Assembly: GCA_013214705.1 (NCBI GenBank)
Contig: JABSRZ010000012.1
Coordinates: 22,901 to 86,900 of the forward strand
Source of the DNA: Hyphomicrobiales bacterium
GTDB lineage: Bacteria > Pseudomonadota > Alphaproteobacteria > Rhizobiales > OSC116
Reading direction: 5' to 3'
Length of the DNA stretch: 64,000 bases
Shown: in pieces, positions 38,791 to 47,013 of the stretch
Position numbering within the stretch: the first letter of the stretch is position 1
How the letters are laid out: each line of letters starts with the position of its first letter
Notes under the pieces: generated by a model
Databases searched by the model: none
Told to the model about the DNA's origin: nothing
Seen by the model: only the letters and a program-made list of their open reading frames with translations
Position numbers and translations under genes: made by a program

Positions 38791-38946
38791 ATGTTTGGCC
38801 CCTTAAAATATATATTATACGCCTGTATTTTGGGAGCAATTGCTTATACGGCTTTATATTATTTGCCAAATTATATGCAAGTGCAGCAATATGAAACCAC
38901 ACAAAATATCGAGATTAAAAAACCGATATTGCTAAATGGCCAATAG
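38791..38946 (+). CDS. Small single-pass membrane protein between aroK and xerD
   Basis: 51-residue open frame starting MFGPLKYILYACILGAI, with one hydrophobic helix (about 6-25) and a short polar C-terminus. GAGG at 38779-38782 is 8 bases before the ATG, and its stop lies 2 bases before the xerD start, so translation is probably coupled to xerD. I do not recognise it. The position argues for a real gene rather than chance. Confidence 0.6.
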   Translation: MFGPLKYILYACILGAIAYTALYYLPNYMQVQQYETTQNIEIKKPILLNGQ

Positions 38947-38948
38947 AC

Positions 38949-39908
38949 ATGAAACCCAAGCAGATTGACAATCAATATGTTGAGAATTTTTTGGAAATGT
39001 TATTTGCCGAGCGCGCCGCGGCCGAAAACACCATTATTTCCTACCGCAGCGATTTAAACCAATTTTTTGACTTTTTGCCGCATAGGCTTATGCCTGTGGA
39101 TATAAATGTCGAACATATAAGGGGTTTTTTGGCTTATCAGATGGCCATGGGAGCGGAAGTTTCTACCCAAGCGCGGCGGTTAAGTGCGCTCAAACAATTT
39201 TTTAAATTTCTGCATCAAGAAGGCCAGATTGGCAATAACCCGGCAGCCATTATCGACAGCCCCAAAAAACCCCGGCCTCTGCCTAAAATAATGTCGATAG
39301 ATGAGGTGAATAAATTATTATTTTCCGCCAAGGCACATAGCCAAGATGAAGCCCAAAGCCTGGCGAAATTGCAAAAACATAAACGCTTTTATTGCCTGTT
39401 AGAAATTTTATACGCCACCGGTTTACGGGTCAGTGAACTGGTGGGGCTGCGGTTTGGGCAGTTAAAATTAGATGAAGGCATGGTGTTGATAAAAGGCAAA
39501 GGTGGGCGCGAGCGCCTGGTGCCGCTGGGTTATGCGGCGCTCGATATTTTGCAAGATTATTTGGCATTTGTGGCTGGCGATAACAAACCAAGTTTTAAGA
39601 CAAATGATTATATTTTTGCCTCGCGCGGCGCTTTGGGGCATATAACCCGCCAAGGGTTTGCCAAAGAATTAAAGCTATTGGCAGCAAAAGCCCAGTTAGA
39701 TGCGGCCAAAATATCGCCGCATGTTTTGCGCCATGCCTTTGCCTCACATTTGTTGGCCAATGGTGCCGATTTGCGGGCGGTGCAGCAAATGTTAGGCCAT
39801 GCTGATATTTCGACCACCCAAATTTACACCCATATTCTCGATGAACGGCTTAAGGATTTGGTATTTAAGCACCATCCCCTAGCCAAAGCTAGTTTGGTTC
39901 AAGAGTGA
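38949..39908 (+). CDS. xerD: Tyrosine recombinase XerD
   Basis: 319-residue site-specific recombinase that, with XerC, resolves chromosome dimers at dif. All catalytic residues are visible: Arg160 (ATGLRVSEL), Lys184 (KGKGG), His258 and Arg261 (HVLRHAFASH), His284 (GHADIS) and Tyr293 (TTQIYTHI). The N-terminal SAM-like core-binding domain spans about 7-95. Its shikimate/accA neighbourhood is the chromosomal xerD setting, so it is not a mobile-element integrase. Confidence 0.94.
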   Translation: MKPKQIDNQYVENFLEMLFAERAAAENTIISYRSDLNQFFDFLPHRLMPVDINVEHIRGFLAYQMAMGAEVSTQARRLSALKQFFKFLHQEGQIGNNPAAIIDSPKKPRPLPKIMSIDEVNKLLFSAKAHSQDEAQSLAKLQKHKRFYCLLEILYATGLRVSELVGLRFGQLKLDEGMVLIKGKGGRERLVPLGYAALDILQDYLAFVAGDNKPSFKTNDYIFASRGALGHITRQGFAKELKLLAAKAQLDAAKISPHVLRHAFASHLLANGADLRAVQQMLGHADISTTQIYTHILDERLKDLVFKHHPLAKASLVQE

Positions 39909-40041
39909 GCTTTTTTTCCTCTATATTCACAAGTTAGGCCAATATAAATCTAACAACAGGGTTAATTGTTTAAATTTATTTGCGTAATGCCCATATGGTT
40001 GATAAAAGAAGAGTTAGAAGGCCAAGTTTTAAGGAAATTGA

Positions 40042-40995
40042 ATGACAAGCTATCTTGAATTTGAAAAGTCTATTGCAGATTTAGATGGAAAAATCGCCGA
40101 ATTAAAGGCATTAGCCGCTGATGATAGCTCAATGTCAATTGACGATGAAGTGGCAAGATTGCAGGATAAGTCGGATGCGGCACTGGCTGCAACCTATGCC
40201 AAGCTCGATGCGTGGCAAATTACCCAAGTGTCTCGCCATCCAGACCGGCCACATTTTTCGGATATGGTTGTGCATATTTTTGATGAATTCACCCCGTTGG
40301 CGGGTGACCGTAACTTTGCCGAAGATTATGCCATTGTTGGCGGCGTGGCGCGCTTTAACGGCCGGCCGGTATTTGTCATCGGCCACGAAACTGGCAATGA
40401 CACCGAAAGCCGGGTTAAACATAATTTTGGCATGGGCCGACCCGAAGGTTACCGCAAAGCTCAGCGGCTTATGAAAATGGCCGATAAATTTGATATGCCG
40501 GTTATTAGTTTGGTGAACACTATGGGCGCTTACCCCGGCATTGGTGCCGAAGAGCGTGGCCAAGCCGAAGCCATTGCCCGCAGCACCGAGGTTTGCCTGC
40601 AAATTGGCGTGCCGATGCTAACAGTTATCGTTGGCGAGGGGCAATCTGGCGGGGCGATTGGCATTGCCGCGGCCAACAAAGTGATGATGTTAGAGAATAG
40701 CATATATTCGGTGATTAGCCCCGAAGGTGCGGCGTCGATATTATGGCGGGATGCCAAACGTTCAAAAGAAGCGGCCTTGAGCATGAAAATTACCGCCAAA
40801 GATTTGCTTGGCTTTGGGGTTATTGAACAAATTATCGCCGAGCCGGTTGGCGGCGCTCATCGTGACCCTATCTTAGCGATGAATAATATTTCGGACGCGA
40901 TTGCCAACCAATTGGCCAAATTTACCGGCATGTCTAAACAAGATGTTGTCGCCCATAGGCATGAGCGGTTTTTAAATATTGGCCGGACTTTATAA
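40042..40995 (+). CDS. accA: Acetyl-CoA carboxylase carboxyltransferase subunit alpha
   Basis: 317-residue subunit that transfers carboxyl from biotin to acetyl-CoA, forming malonyl-CoA for fatty acid synthesis. The crotonase-like core shows NTMGAYPGIGAEERGQAEAIARS, VGEGQSGGAIGI and SVISPEGAASILWRD, all characteristic. Length is standard. AAGGAAATTG precedes the ATG. Located after xerD as in many Alphaproteobacteria. Confidence 0.97.
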   Translation: MTSYLEFEKSIADLDGKIAELKALAADDSSMSIDDEVARLQDKSDAALAATYAKLDAWQITQVSRHPDRPHFSDMVVHIFDEFTPLAGDRNFAEDYAIVGGVARFNGRPVFVIGHETGNDTESRVKHNFGMGRPEGYRKAQRLMKMADKFDMPVISLVNTMGAYPGIGAEERGQAEAIARSTEVCLQIGVPMLTVIVGEGQSGGAIGIAAANKVMMLENSIYSVISPEGAASILWRDAKRSKEAALSMKITAKDLLGFGVIEQIIAEPVGGAHRDPILAMNNISDAIANQLAKFTGMSKQDVVAHRHERFLNIGRTL

Positions 40996-41010
40996 ATCCA
41001 TCATCATTAT

Positions 41011-41041
41011 AACCCATCATCACATTATTGTGACAAGGGTT
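41011..41041 (+). terminator. Weak hairpin after accA
   Basis: Two-part stem, AACCC/GGGTT outside and TCACA/TGTGA inside, 16 bases after the accA stop. No T run follows, so terminator function is uncertain. Confidence 0.35.
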
Positions 41042-41111
41042 AATTGGCTATTGGTTTCAAAAGTTTATTAATTGTTTTAGGTTATTTTAGTCACCATATG
41101 CGCGGATAGGA

Positions 41112-42110
41112 TTGAAAACACAGATGTTATCTTGGTTAAAAATATCGATTGTCATTAGCCTGCTGACTATTTTGTCGGGCTGCCAATGGTATACCGATAG
41201 CGCCGCATGGAAAAAACCGATGCCATTTTATTTGGTCGCCCGCATTAAACTAGGTGGGTTTGAACTGGGTGCTGAAATTCTGGCACGTTTGTTTAAACAA
41301 GAAAACCGGTTTGAAGTTTGGATGATGAAAGATGGGCGGTTTCAATTTTTTAAAAGCTATGGCATTTGCAGTTGGTCTGGCGATCTTGGGCCAAAGCTAA
41401 AAGAGGGTGATCGCCAAGCCCCAGAGGGCTATTATGTGGTGACGCCATCGCAAATGAACCCACGTTCTAAATATTATCTGTCGTTTAATATGGGTTTTCC
41501 TAATTTTTATGACCGTTCGCTTGGCCGCACTGGCAGTGACTTAATGGTGCATGGCGAATGTTCATCGCGCGGCTGTTACGCGCTCACAAATTCGAGCATT
41601 GAAGAGGTATATTTGCTGGCGCGTGATGCCTTTAAAGGTGGCCAAAGACGTTTTCATGTGCAGGCGTTTCCGTTTCAAATGACCGAATGGAATTTAAACA
41701 AATATAAAGACCATGAGTGGATAGATTTTTGGCAAAACCTTGCCGAAGGCGATAAGATTTTTAAAGAAACCGGCTTACCCCCGCGTATGTCGGTGGCCAA
41801 TAAACGCTATGTTTTTTCGGCCGCGCCACCCCGGGTGAAAGAAGAGAAACAAATTATATCGCCTTATGACCCAACAATAAGAGATGCAAAACAAGCCTTT
41901 ACCGCACCGCCCAAACCACCGGCCGATAAATGGGCATATTTTAGCAATTTACCAGTTGAAGATATGATTACCGACAGCGAAGATGCCAAACCATTGGTAA
42001 CACCGATTAAAACCATCAACACTAAGGCCAATCAAGCCGATGCCGAAGTGGTGCTGTTGGACGATGGCAAACTCGACCAGCTGGAGCTTGAAGCCGCTGG
42101 CGGTGAGTGA
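41112..42110 (+). CDS. L,D-transpeptidase (YafK-like) lipoprotein
   Basis: 332-residue exported protein with a lipoprotein signal (LTILSGC, Cys near 24). The YkuD catalytic motif is in MVHGECSSRGCYALTN (about 145-160), with the HGxC...SRGC pattern typical of the YafK/DpaA branch. These enzymes form or hydrolyse L,D-linkages in peptidoglycan, including attached lipoproteins. The start is uncertain: TTG 41112 or ATG 41124. The C-terminal 100 residues are Pro/Lys-rich and less conserved-looking. It ends right at repeat copy B. Confidence 0.88.
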   Translation: MKTQMLSWLKISIVISLLTILSGCQWYTDSAAWKKPMPFYLVARIKLGGFELGAEILARLFKQENRFEVWMMKDGRFQFFKSYGICSWSGDLGPKLKEGDRQAPEGYYVVTPSQMNPRSKYYLSFNMGFPNFYDRSLGRTGSDLMVHGECSSRGCYALTNSSIEEVYLLARDAFKGGQRRFHVQAFPFQMTEWNLNKYKDHEWIDFWQNLAEGDKIFKETGLPPRMSVANKRYVFSAAPPRVKEEKQIISPYDPTIRDAKQAFTAPPKPPADKWAYFSNLPVEDMITDSEDAKPLVTPIKTINTKANQADAEVVLLDDGKLDQLELEAAGGE

Positions 42111-42305
42111 GAAAAAACTCAGAATATCTATCTGCCCCCAAGAATCCCTGCGATTCGGCGAGTGCGCCCAGAAGCCGCAAGGCCAACTCTGCGGCCAACG
42201 CGCGGAGGCTAGCTGGCACTTGCGGAGCAAGGGGCTGCGCACGCAAGTGCTAACAGTGACAAGGCCGACAGGCCGCAGGAACGTATGAATGCAAACTTCC
42301 AGAGT
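42111..42305 (+). repeat. Dispersed mosaic repeat, copy B (left flank of methyltransferase cassette)
   Basis: Begins within 3 bases of the L,D-transpeptidase stop. Includes the shared block GCGCCCAGAAGCCGCAAGGC (42162-42181) and a 9-bp hairpin GCACTTGCG/CGCAAGTGC. It ends in CTTCCAGAG. It is inverted relative to copies C and D. The remaining bases to 42415 hold a candidate promoter. Confidence 0.85.
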
Positions 42306-42348
42306 TTTGGCCGGCTGGTGGTGTGTTTACTGCGCGTGTAATATTACA

Positions 42349-42377
42349 TTGCAACCTTGGTTAGTATTTGATAGTAT
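42349..42377 (+). promoter_or_regulatory. Candidate promoter of the cassette winged-helix gene
   Basis: TTGCAA (42349-42354), 17-base spacer, TAGTAT (42372-42377), about 40 bases before the ATG at 42416. Confidence 0.4.
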
Positions 42378-42415
42378 ATATTGAGTAAACACTAATCAAC
42401 TGAAATGGAAGTTGT

Positions 42416-42715
42416 ATGTCAAAAGAAAAAGACTTGTATAACCATGCTTTGACAATAATGGTAAAGCATGGTGGGTTTATTACTACTAAACAACTTATTG
42501 AAGAGTTAGAGGCGTTGTTCCAGCCTACTGGGCACGATGCCAAAATTCTCGGTGGAAGAAATGATAGCCATTTTTCCCAAATAGTTAGAAACATCGTATC
42601 TCATAAAAAAGAAGAGGGTAATATCATCCATTCTGGTCTAGCCGAACACGATATTAAACGTCACGGCCTGTTAATAACAGATGCGGGTAGAGAACATTTG
42701 AAGTTAATTCGTTAA
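42416..42715 (+). CDS. Small winged-helix-like protein of the cassette, unknown
   Basis: 99-residue protein. FSQIVRNIVSHK, then GNIIHSGLAEHDIKRHGLLITDAGREHL reads like a winged helix of the kind found at the N-terminus of Mrr-type restriction proteins (helix, then a beta wing ending in an iT.aG..hL pattern). That likeness is by eye. GGAAG lies upstream of the ATG. Codon choice (ACT, GGT, AAA, GAA) differs from the GCC/GGC-leaning neighbours, indicating transfer. Its stop codon overlaps the convergent methyltransferase stop, making a tight two-gene unit. It may regulate or accompany DNA modification. Confidence 0.6.
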   Translation: MSKEKDLYNHALTIMVKHGGFITTKQLIEELEALFQPTGHDAKILGGRNDSHFSQIVRNIVSHKKEEGNIIHSGLAEHDIKRHGLLITDAGREHLKLIR

Positions 42716-43326
42716 GAGTACTTCTTTTTGTACCCTGGCTTTAGCCACTTCAATTCAGTACCATTTTCGTTATCTTTGTCCCAAACGAACCAAGCATAAG
42801 CAGTTGTGCCACTACCTTTTTTGACTGCATTCTTGGGGTAAAAAGTAATTCTTTCGCTAAATACCCAAACCCTGCTTGGAGGGTAGAGCGAGAATATTGT
42901 GTTCGCCCTTTCAACTCCTTCGAGAAAGGCGAGTCGTAACAAAAGAGCAAACTTCTTTTCACTTTTCTCAACGCCTGATTTCACGAACTGTTGAGCTAAA
43001 TTATAAGGCGGGTTGGTGACAATGTTTGCGGCTTTATATTCTGAAGTGAGGAAGTCAACGCCGCTCTCACCGAACTCTCTGTCGTATAAATCCGAACTTT
43101 TAACAACATTGCCGGTTTTAGAAAGGATTTTTGACATAGCACCATCCCCGCAGGCGCATTCCCAAATATCACCTTCAAAATTCTCGTTATCAATTAGTGC
43201 GTGGGTCGCCCATTCAGGCGTAGGAAAAAAATCTGCACCCGACAAATCAGCAAAGCGCTTATTTGTAGGTTTAAACCCACCATTTAAGTTATAGGTCTTA
43301 TCGGGTTCAGGTGGTGTTGTGTGCAT
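42712..43326 (-). CDS. Solitary DNA methyltransferase-like protein (phage/island type)
   Basis: 204-residue SAM-dependent methyltransferase. The SAM-binding motif I is WECACGDGAM (55-64), and the catalytic motif IV is TNPPYN (104-109), as in N6-adenine or N4-cytosine enzymes. ADFFPTPEWATHALI before motif I and YAWFVWDK near the C-terminus are typical of small methyltransferases found in phages and islands. No target-recognition domain or restriction gene is obvious apart from the facing small gene. Base and codon use resemble its partner, not the flanks. It is bounded by inverted repeats. Confidence 0.8.
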   Translation of the reverse strand: MHTTPPEPDKTYNLNGGFKPTNKRFADLSGADFFPTPEWATHALIDNENFEGDIWECACGDGAMSKILSKTGNVVKSSDLYDREFGESGVDFLTSEYKAANIVTNPPYNLAQQFVKSGVEKSEKKFALLLRLAFLEGVERANTIFSLYPPSRVWVFSERITFYPKNAVKKGSGTTAYAWFVWDKDNENGTELKWLKPGYKKKYS

Positions 43327-43405
43327 TATAGTACTTTCAAATAGTTCAACTGTAAGTATAATATAACTGATTTAATTGGTAGTAGATAACTAGATGTTTA
43401 TCAAC

Positions 43406-43615
43406 TAGAAAGTTAGCACTCCTGCCGGCACTCTGGAAGTCTGCATTTATACGTTCTTTCGGCTTTGCCTCTTTCACTGTTGGCACTTGCGTGCGCAGCC
43501 ACTTGCTTTGCAAGTGTCGGCTAGCCTCCGCGCGTTGGCCTCAGGGTTTGCCTTGCGGCTTCTGGGCGCACTCGTCGAATCGCAGGGGTGCTTGGAGGTA
43601 GACGGTAACTCAGAA
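43406..43615 (-). repeat. Dispersed mosaic repeat, copy C (right flank of cassette)
   Basis: Reverse orientation relative to copy B. A 105-base block (43431-43535) is identical to copy D 265 bases downstream. Contains CACTTGC/GCAAGTG hairpin potential. Confidence 0.85.
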
Positions 43616-43670
43616 TGTGTTTTGCGCTGGGGTTTCAGACGCCGAACCTGGGTTGAGGCTATAAAGACAA

Positions 43671-43887
43671 TAGAAAGTTAGCGCTCCTGCCCACACTCTG
43701 GAAGTCTGCATTTATACGTTCTTTCGGCTTTGCCTCTTTCACTGTTGGCACTTGCGTGCGCAGCCACTTGCTTTGCAAGTGTCGGCTAGCCTCCGCGCGG
43801 TGGCCACAGAGTTTGCCTTGCGGCTTCTGGGCGCACTCGCCGAATCGCAGGGATTCTTGGAGGCAGAACGAAATTCTGAGTTTGCTT
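43671..43887 (-). repeat. Dispersed mosaic repeat, copy D
   Basis: Direct duplicate of copy C at an exact 265-base offset. Its outer end, carrying ATTCTGAGTTTG, abuts the stop codon of the DUF924 gene. Confidence 0.88.
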
Positions 43888-44430
43888 CTAGCCTTTAAAG
43901 CCGTCGGTTGCCAAGAATTCTAGTTCTTCGGGGGTTGAGGTGCGGCCTAGTACTTCATTGCGGTGGGGGAAGCGGCCGTAGGCTTTGATCAGGTCATAAT
44001 GGGTGACGGCAAATTCATTATTGTCAAATAAGACGAGGGCTTGTTGTTGAACTGCGATGTTTTCGCTATGCATGTACGGCATATATGAGAATACGCGAAT
44101 GGCTTCATCTATTTGTAAATGCAGCTCATTATTCACCATATGTTGCGATAATTTCAGCGCTTGATGGTCAAATGCAAAGGCTTTGCCGCTGCCACGGTTT
44201 AAATTGCGCCGAAATTGGTCGAGGCAAATTATGAGCCCCAAAATATCATTGGCTGCCGTTGAGTCGGCAAATATTTGTGGCAGGTTTTGGGTTTCTAAAA
44301 AAGCTAAATCATCGGCAAATAAGCCTGCCATTTTGGCATCAAATTCGTCCGATTTTTCAAACCATGCTTTTGCGCCGGCATCGCGCCAAAAAGTTATGGC
44401 GCGCTGGCTAATGTCTAACAATCTATCCAT
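43888..44430 (-). CDS. DUF924 family protein
   Basis: 180-residue soluble protein of the DUF924 family. Signatures: ITFWRDAGAKAWFEKSDEFDAKM at the N-terminus, LIICLDQFRRNLNRG, and the C-terminal GRFPHRNEVLGRTSTPEELEFL (read as two parts). The fold is predicted to be TPR-like; biochemical role is not established. It lies 8 bases downstream of the acyl-CoA synthetase gene and is probably in its operon. Confidence 0.88.
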   Translation of the reverse strand: MDRLLDISQRAITFWRDAGAKAWFEKSDEFDAKMAGLFADDLAFLETQNLPQIFADSTAANDILGLIICLDQFRRNLNRGSGKAFAFDHQALKLSQHMVNNELHLQIDEAIRVFSYMPYMHSENIAVQQQALVLFDNNEFAVTHYDLIKAYGRFPHRNEVLGRTSTPEELEFLATDGFKG

Positions 44431-44438
44431 AAATCCAC

Positions 44439-46250
44439 CTATATTTTAAATTTGCCTTTGCAAATCTTTTCATAAAGTGCCGCATTAATGGCCTCATATT
44501 TGCCGCTTACGGGGTTGGCGAAATATATCGGGTCGTTAATTTTGGCCGGGTCAAAACCTTCTTCGACCAAATCGACTTTACGTTGTTTAAATGTGCCGGT
44601 TTTTTCGATCTCATCTTGAATGCGGATGAACAGTGGGCGGGCATAGCTGGGGAAATTTTGCTTACAATAATTCAAAAATCCATCGAAATCAAAACCTTCA
44701 TCTATGTCTAGCGCCACCATACAGGCGCGGCCGTCACATTTAGGCACATAAACACCATATACATTGGCTTCGGCGATGTTTGCAAAGCCCGAAATGGTCT
44801 CGGAAATTTCACTGGTGGCGACATTCTCGCCCTTCCATCTAAAAGTATCGCCGATGCGGTCGACAAAATAATGATAGCCTTTTTTGTCTTTGCGAATTAA
44901 ATCGCCAGTTCTAAACCAAGCGTCGCCTTTTTCATAAACATCATGCAATATTTTTTTCATGGTGGCGTTTTTGTCGGCATAGCCATCAAATCTATTGGTG
45001 GGTGACGAGCCATCATTGATGATTTTTGAAATTAACTCACCAACTTCATCCACATCAGCTTCAATGCAGTGGCCATCTTCGCCCCTAATTTCGCTATCCG
45101 ATTTAATGTCGAATTTAACGATAGAAAGGTTAAGCAAGCCTTTGGCCCAAAATGGCACCCGGCCGATAGAGCCGAATTTATTGTCGAGGTTAAATAACGG
45201 CGCATTGCCCTCGGAAGCGCCATACCATTCTAAAATACGCGGAATTTGAAACCGAGTTTGAAACTCCTCCCATACATCGGGGCGCAAACCGTTGCCACAG
45301 GCGATGCGCAGCTTGTGCTTGGTTTCATTTGGGTTGTGTGGTGCGTGGGTTAAAAAGCGGCATAACTCGCCGATATATTGAAAAATTGTGGCTTCATATT
45401 TAACGCAATCATCCCAAAATTCGCTGGCCGAAAAGCGCTTTTTAATGATGGCTTGACCGCCAACGGTTATCACCGCGCCAACCGCCAAAACCCCGCCGTT
45501 AGAATGAAATAAAGGCAAGGTGATGTAAACTCGGTCGTTGGCTTGGGTGTCCATAATGGCGGCAAAACCACGGCCAATAGATTGCGCGCGGTAATGGGTT
45601 ATTTTGGCGGCTTTTGGCAAGCCAGTTGTGCCGCTGGTGTAAATATAAATGCACGGGTCATCAATGGTGATGCTGGGGCGGTCAGATTTATCCAGGGGCT
45701 CGCCGCTAAATTGGGCGATGGCGGCGTTTAATTTTACATCGCTATCTTTGGCAATCGGGGCATTTTGATCAAACGCCCAAATTTTAATGTCGGCATCTAA
45801 AAACTCTTTGGCAGATTCAAAATTAGACGCAAGTTCGGGGTCGACAATGATGTGTTTGCAGCCAACAATGTTAATGCAATGGGCTAGCCCCATGCCGGTT
45901 AAACTGGTGTTGAGCAATGCCGCTGCGCCGCCCGCGCGTGATATGCCCACCCAAGTGGAAATATATTCGGGGCAATTGTGCATGAGTACGGCAACGCTGT
46001 CGCCTTTTTTAACCCCGATGTCGAGCGCCCAACGGGTAAATTGGTTAGATAATTCAATGAATTGGCGGTATGAAACTTCGCGATCTTCAAAAAAGAACAC
46101 CGTTTTATCGGCGTTTTCTTTGGCGATAATGTCCCATCTATCGGCTAAAATTGTGGTCGGGTTTGCAGCTATAGGCTTCAATATTTTTTTGATGCCAATA
46201 AACCCTTTCAAATAGGTGAGTTCATTTTTTAAACTGGTCAATAGCCCCAT
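44439..46250 (-). CDS. Long-chain acyl-CoA synthetase (FATP/FadD6-like)
   Basis: 603-residue AMP-forming ligase that activates long-chain or very-long-chain fatty acids. The AMP-binding P-loop is YIYTSGTTGLPKAAKI (about 206-221), then YGASEGN and WFRTGDLIRKDKKGYHYFVDRIGDTFRWKGENV (A8-A10 region, in pieces). ATG 46250 is fixed by AAGGGGA upstream; the longest frame would extend 80 residues into non-coding sequence and the divergent gene. The overall pattern is of the longer FATP branch rather than E. coli FadD. Confidence 0.92.
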   Translation of the reverse strand: MGLLTSLKNELTYLKGFIGIKKILKPIAANPTTILADRWDIIAKENADKTVFFFEDREVSYRQFIELSNQFTRWALDIGVKKGDSVAVLMHNCPEYISTWVGISRAGGAAALLNTSLTGMGLAHCINIVGCKHIIVDPELASNFESAKEFLDADIKIWAFDQNAPIAKDSDVKLNAAIAQFSGEPLDKSDRPSITIDDPCIYIYTSGTTGLPKAAKITHYRAQSIGRGFAAIMDTQANDRVYITLPLFHSNGGVLAVGAVITVGGQAIIKKRFSASEFWDDCVKYEATIFQYIGELCRFLTHAPHNPNETKHKLRIACGNGLRPDVWEEFQTRFQIPRILEWYGASEGNAPLFNLDNKFGSIGRVPFWAKGLLNLSIVKFDIKSDSEIRGEDGHCIEADVDEVGELISKIINDGSSPTNRFDGYADKNATMKKILHDVYEKGDAWFRTGDLIRKDKKGYHYFVDRIGDTFRWKGENVATSEISETISGFANIAEANVYGVYVPKCDGRACMVALDIDEGFDFDGFLNYCKQNFPSYARPLFIRIQDEIEKTGTFKQRKVDLVEEGFDPAKINDPIYFANPVSGKYEAINAALYEKICKGKFKI

Positions 46251-46357
46251 AATTTTCCCCTTCTGGATGCCATTTTTTGGCGTTTTAATTAGCCTAACAT
46301 GGAAAAAACTGATATTGAAATAATTAATTGGATTTTTAATATTTGGGGCAAAAAAAC

Positions 46358-46621
46358 ATGTCAAACCACGCAAATATAGTGGCAGATTATACCATACATG
46401 CGGAGGGTTTATTATGCCCAATGCCGGTGTTGAAAATGGCCAAAAAAGCCACCCAAGTCGAAGATGGTGCGGTGATAGAATTGCTGGCAACCGACCCGAT
46501 GTCGCCGATTGACAGCGAGCATTTTTGTGGCCAAAAGGGCTATGAATTTTTGGGCAAACAGGCGCTAAAAATTAAGAATATTACCGTATTTTCGATTAAA
46601 ATTCGGGTCAAAAAGAGCTAA
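46358..46621 (+). CDS. TusA-family sulfurtransferase
   Basis: 87-residue sulfur carrier of the TusA/YeeD/SirA type. The active Cys20 lies in the C-P-M-P motif (LLCPMPVLKMAKK), with the typical helix and GAVIELLATDP strand following. GGGG upstream of ATG 46358 selects this start over TTG 46343. It could carry sulfur for tRNA thiolation or molybdenum cofactor pathways. It converges with the ArsC-like gene; the gap repeats AAAACAGC three times. Confidence 0.88.
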   Translation: MSNHANIVADYTIHAEGLLCPMPVLKMAKKATQVEDGAVIELLATDPMSPIDSEHFCGQKGYEFLGKQALKIKNITVFSIKIRVKKS

Positions 46622-46655
46622 AAAACAGCCAAAAAACAGCTAAAAACAGCCATTT

Positions 46656-47006
46656 TTAGGCCATTTTATGCAAGTTTTCGGTGTTTTTGGGGCTAAAACC
46701 GACCTCTATTTTACCATTGTTTGTGAAAACTGGGCGCTTTATCAGCGTCGGGTTTTGGCTTATTAAAGCTAAAAATTGGGCTTTTGTGTCGCTTGATTTT
46801 TGCTCATCGGTTAAATTTCGCCAAGAGGTGCTGCGGCGGTTGATCAGCAATTTATCGCCGGCTTGCTCGAGCCAAAATTCTAAGGTGGCAATATCGGGTA
46901 TGGGGTTGCGAATGTCGATAAATTCAAATTTTATGGATTCGGCCTTAAGCCAGTTGATGGCTTTTTTGCAGGTGTCGCAATTTTTTAATCCGTATAGCTT
47001 TAACAT
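46656..47006 (-). CDS. ArsC/Spx-family reductase-like protein (YffB type)
   Basis: 116-residue thioredoxin-fold protein. YGLKNCDTCKKAINWL places Cys10 at the active site with Cys13, and RRSTSWRNL and IKRPVF match the Arg-containing signature of the ArsC/YffB family. YffB-like members are often glutathione-dependent thiol reductases rather than true arsenate reductases. Separated by 7 bases from the CobW-type gene upstream, so probably co-transcribed. It is far from arsM, so an arsenic link is not shown. Confidence 0.87.
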   Translation of the reverse strand: MLKLYGLKNCDTCKKAINWLKAESIKFEFIDIRNPIPDIATLEFWLEQAGDKLLINRRSTSWRNLTDEQKSSDTKAQFLALISQNPTLIKRPVFTNNGKIEVGFSPKNTENLHKMA

Positions 47007-47013
47007 ATTACCT

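Noticed and set aside
38949..39908. XerD as integrase of a mobile element
   Set aside because: The protein has normal XerD features and sits in the conserved aroK-xerD-accA order, so it is the housekeeping recombinase.
42022..42246. Open frame across repeat copy B, reverse strand
   Set aside because: It runs through the repeat and the end of the L,D-transpeptidase gene; similar frames appear in every repeat copy because the GC-rich repeat has few stops.
43406..43887. CRISPR array or integron attC-like sites
   Set aside because: The repeats are long, only two in tandem, with no spacers of even length. GTTAGC/GCTAAC motifs resemble attC ends weakly but no integron integrase or paired core sites are seen.
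46656..47006. Arsenate reductase as part of an arsenic operon with arsM
   Set aside because: It is 23 kb away from arsM, and its sequence matches the YffB type, which is not a proven arsenate reductase.
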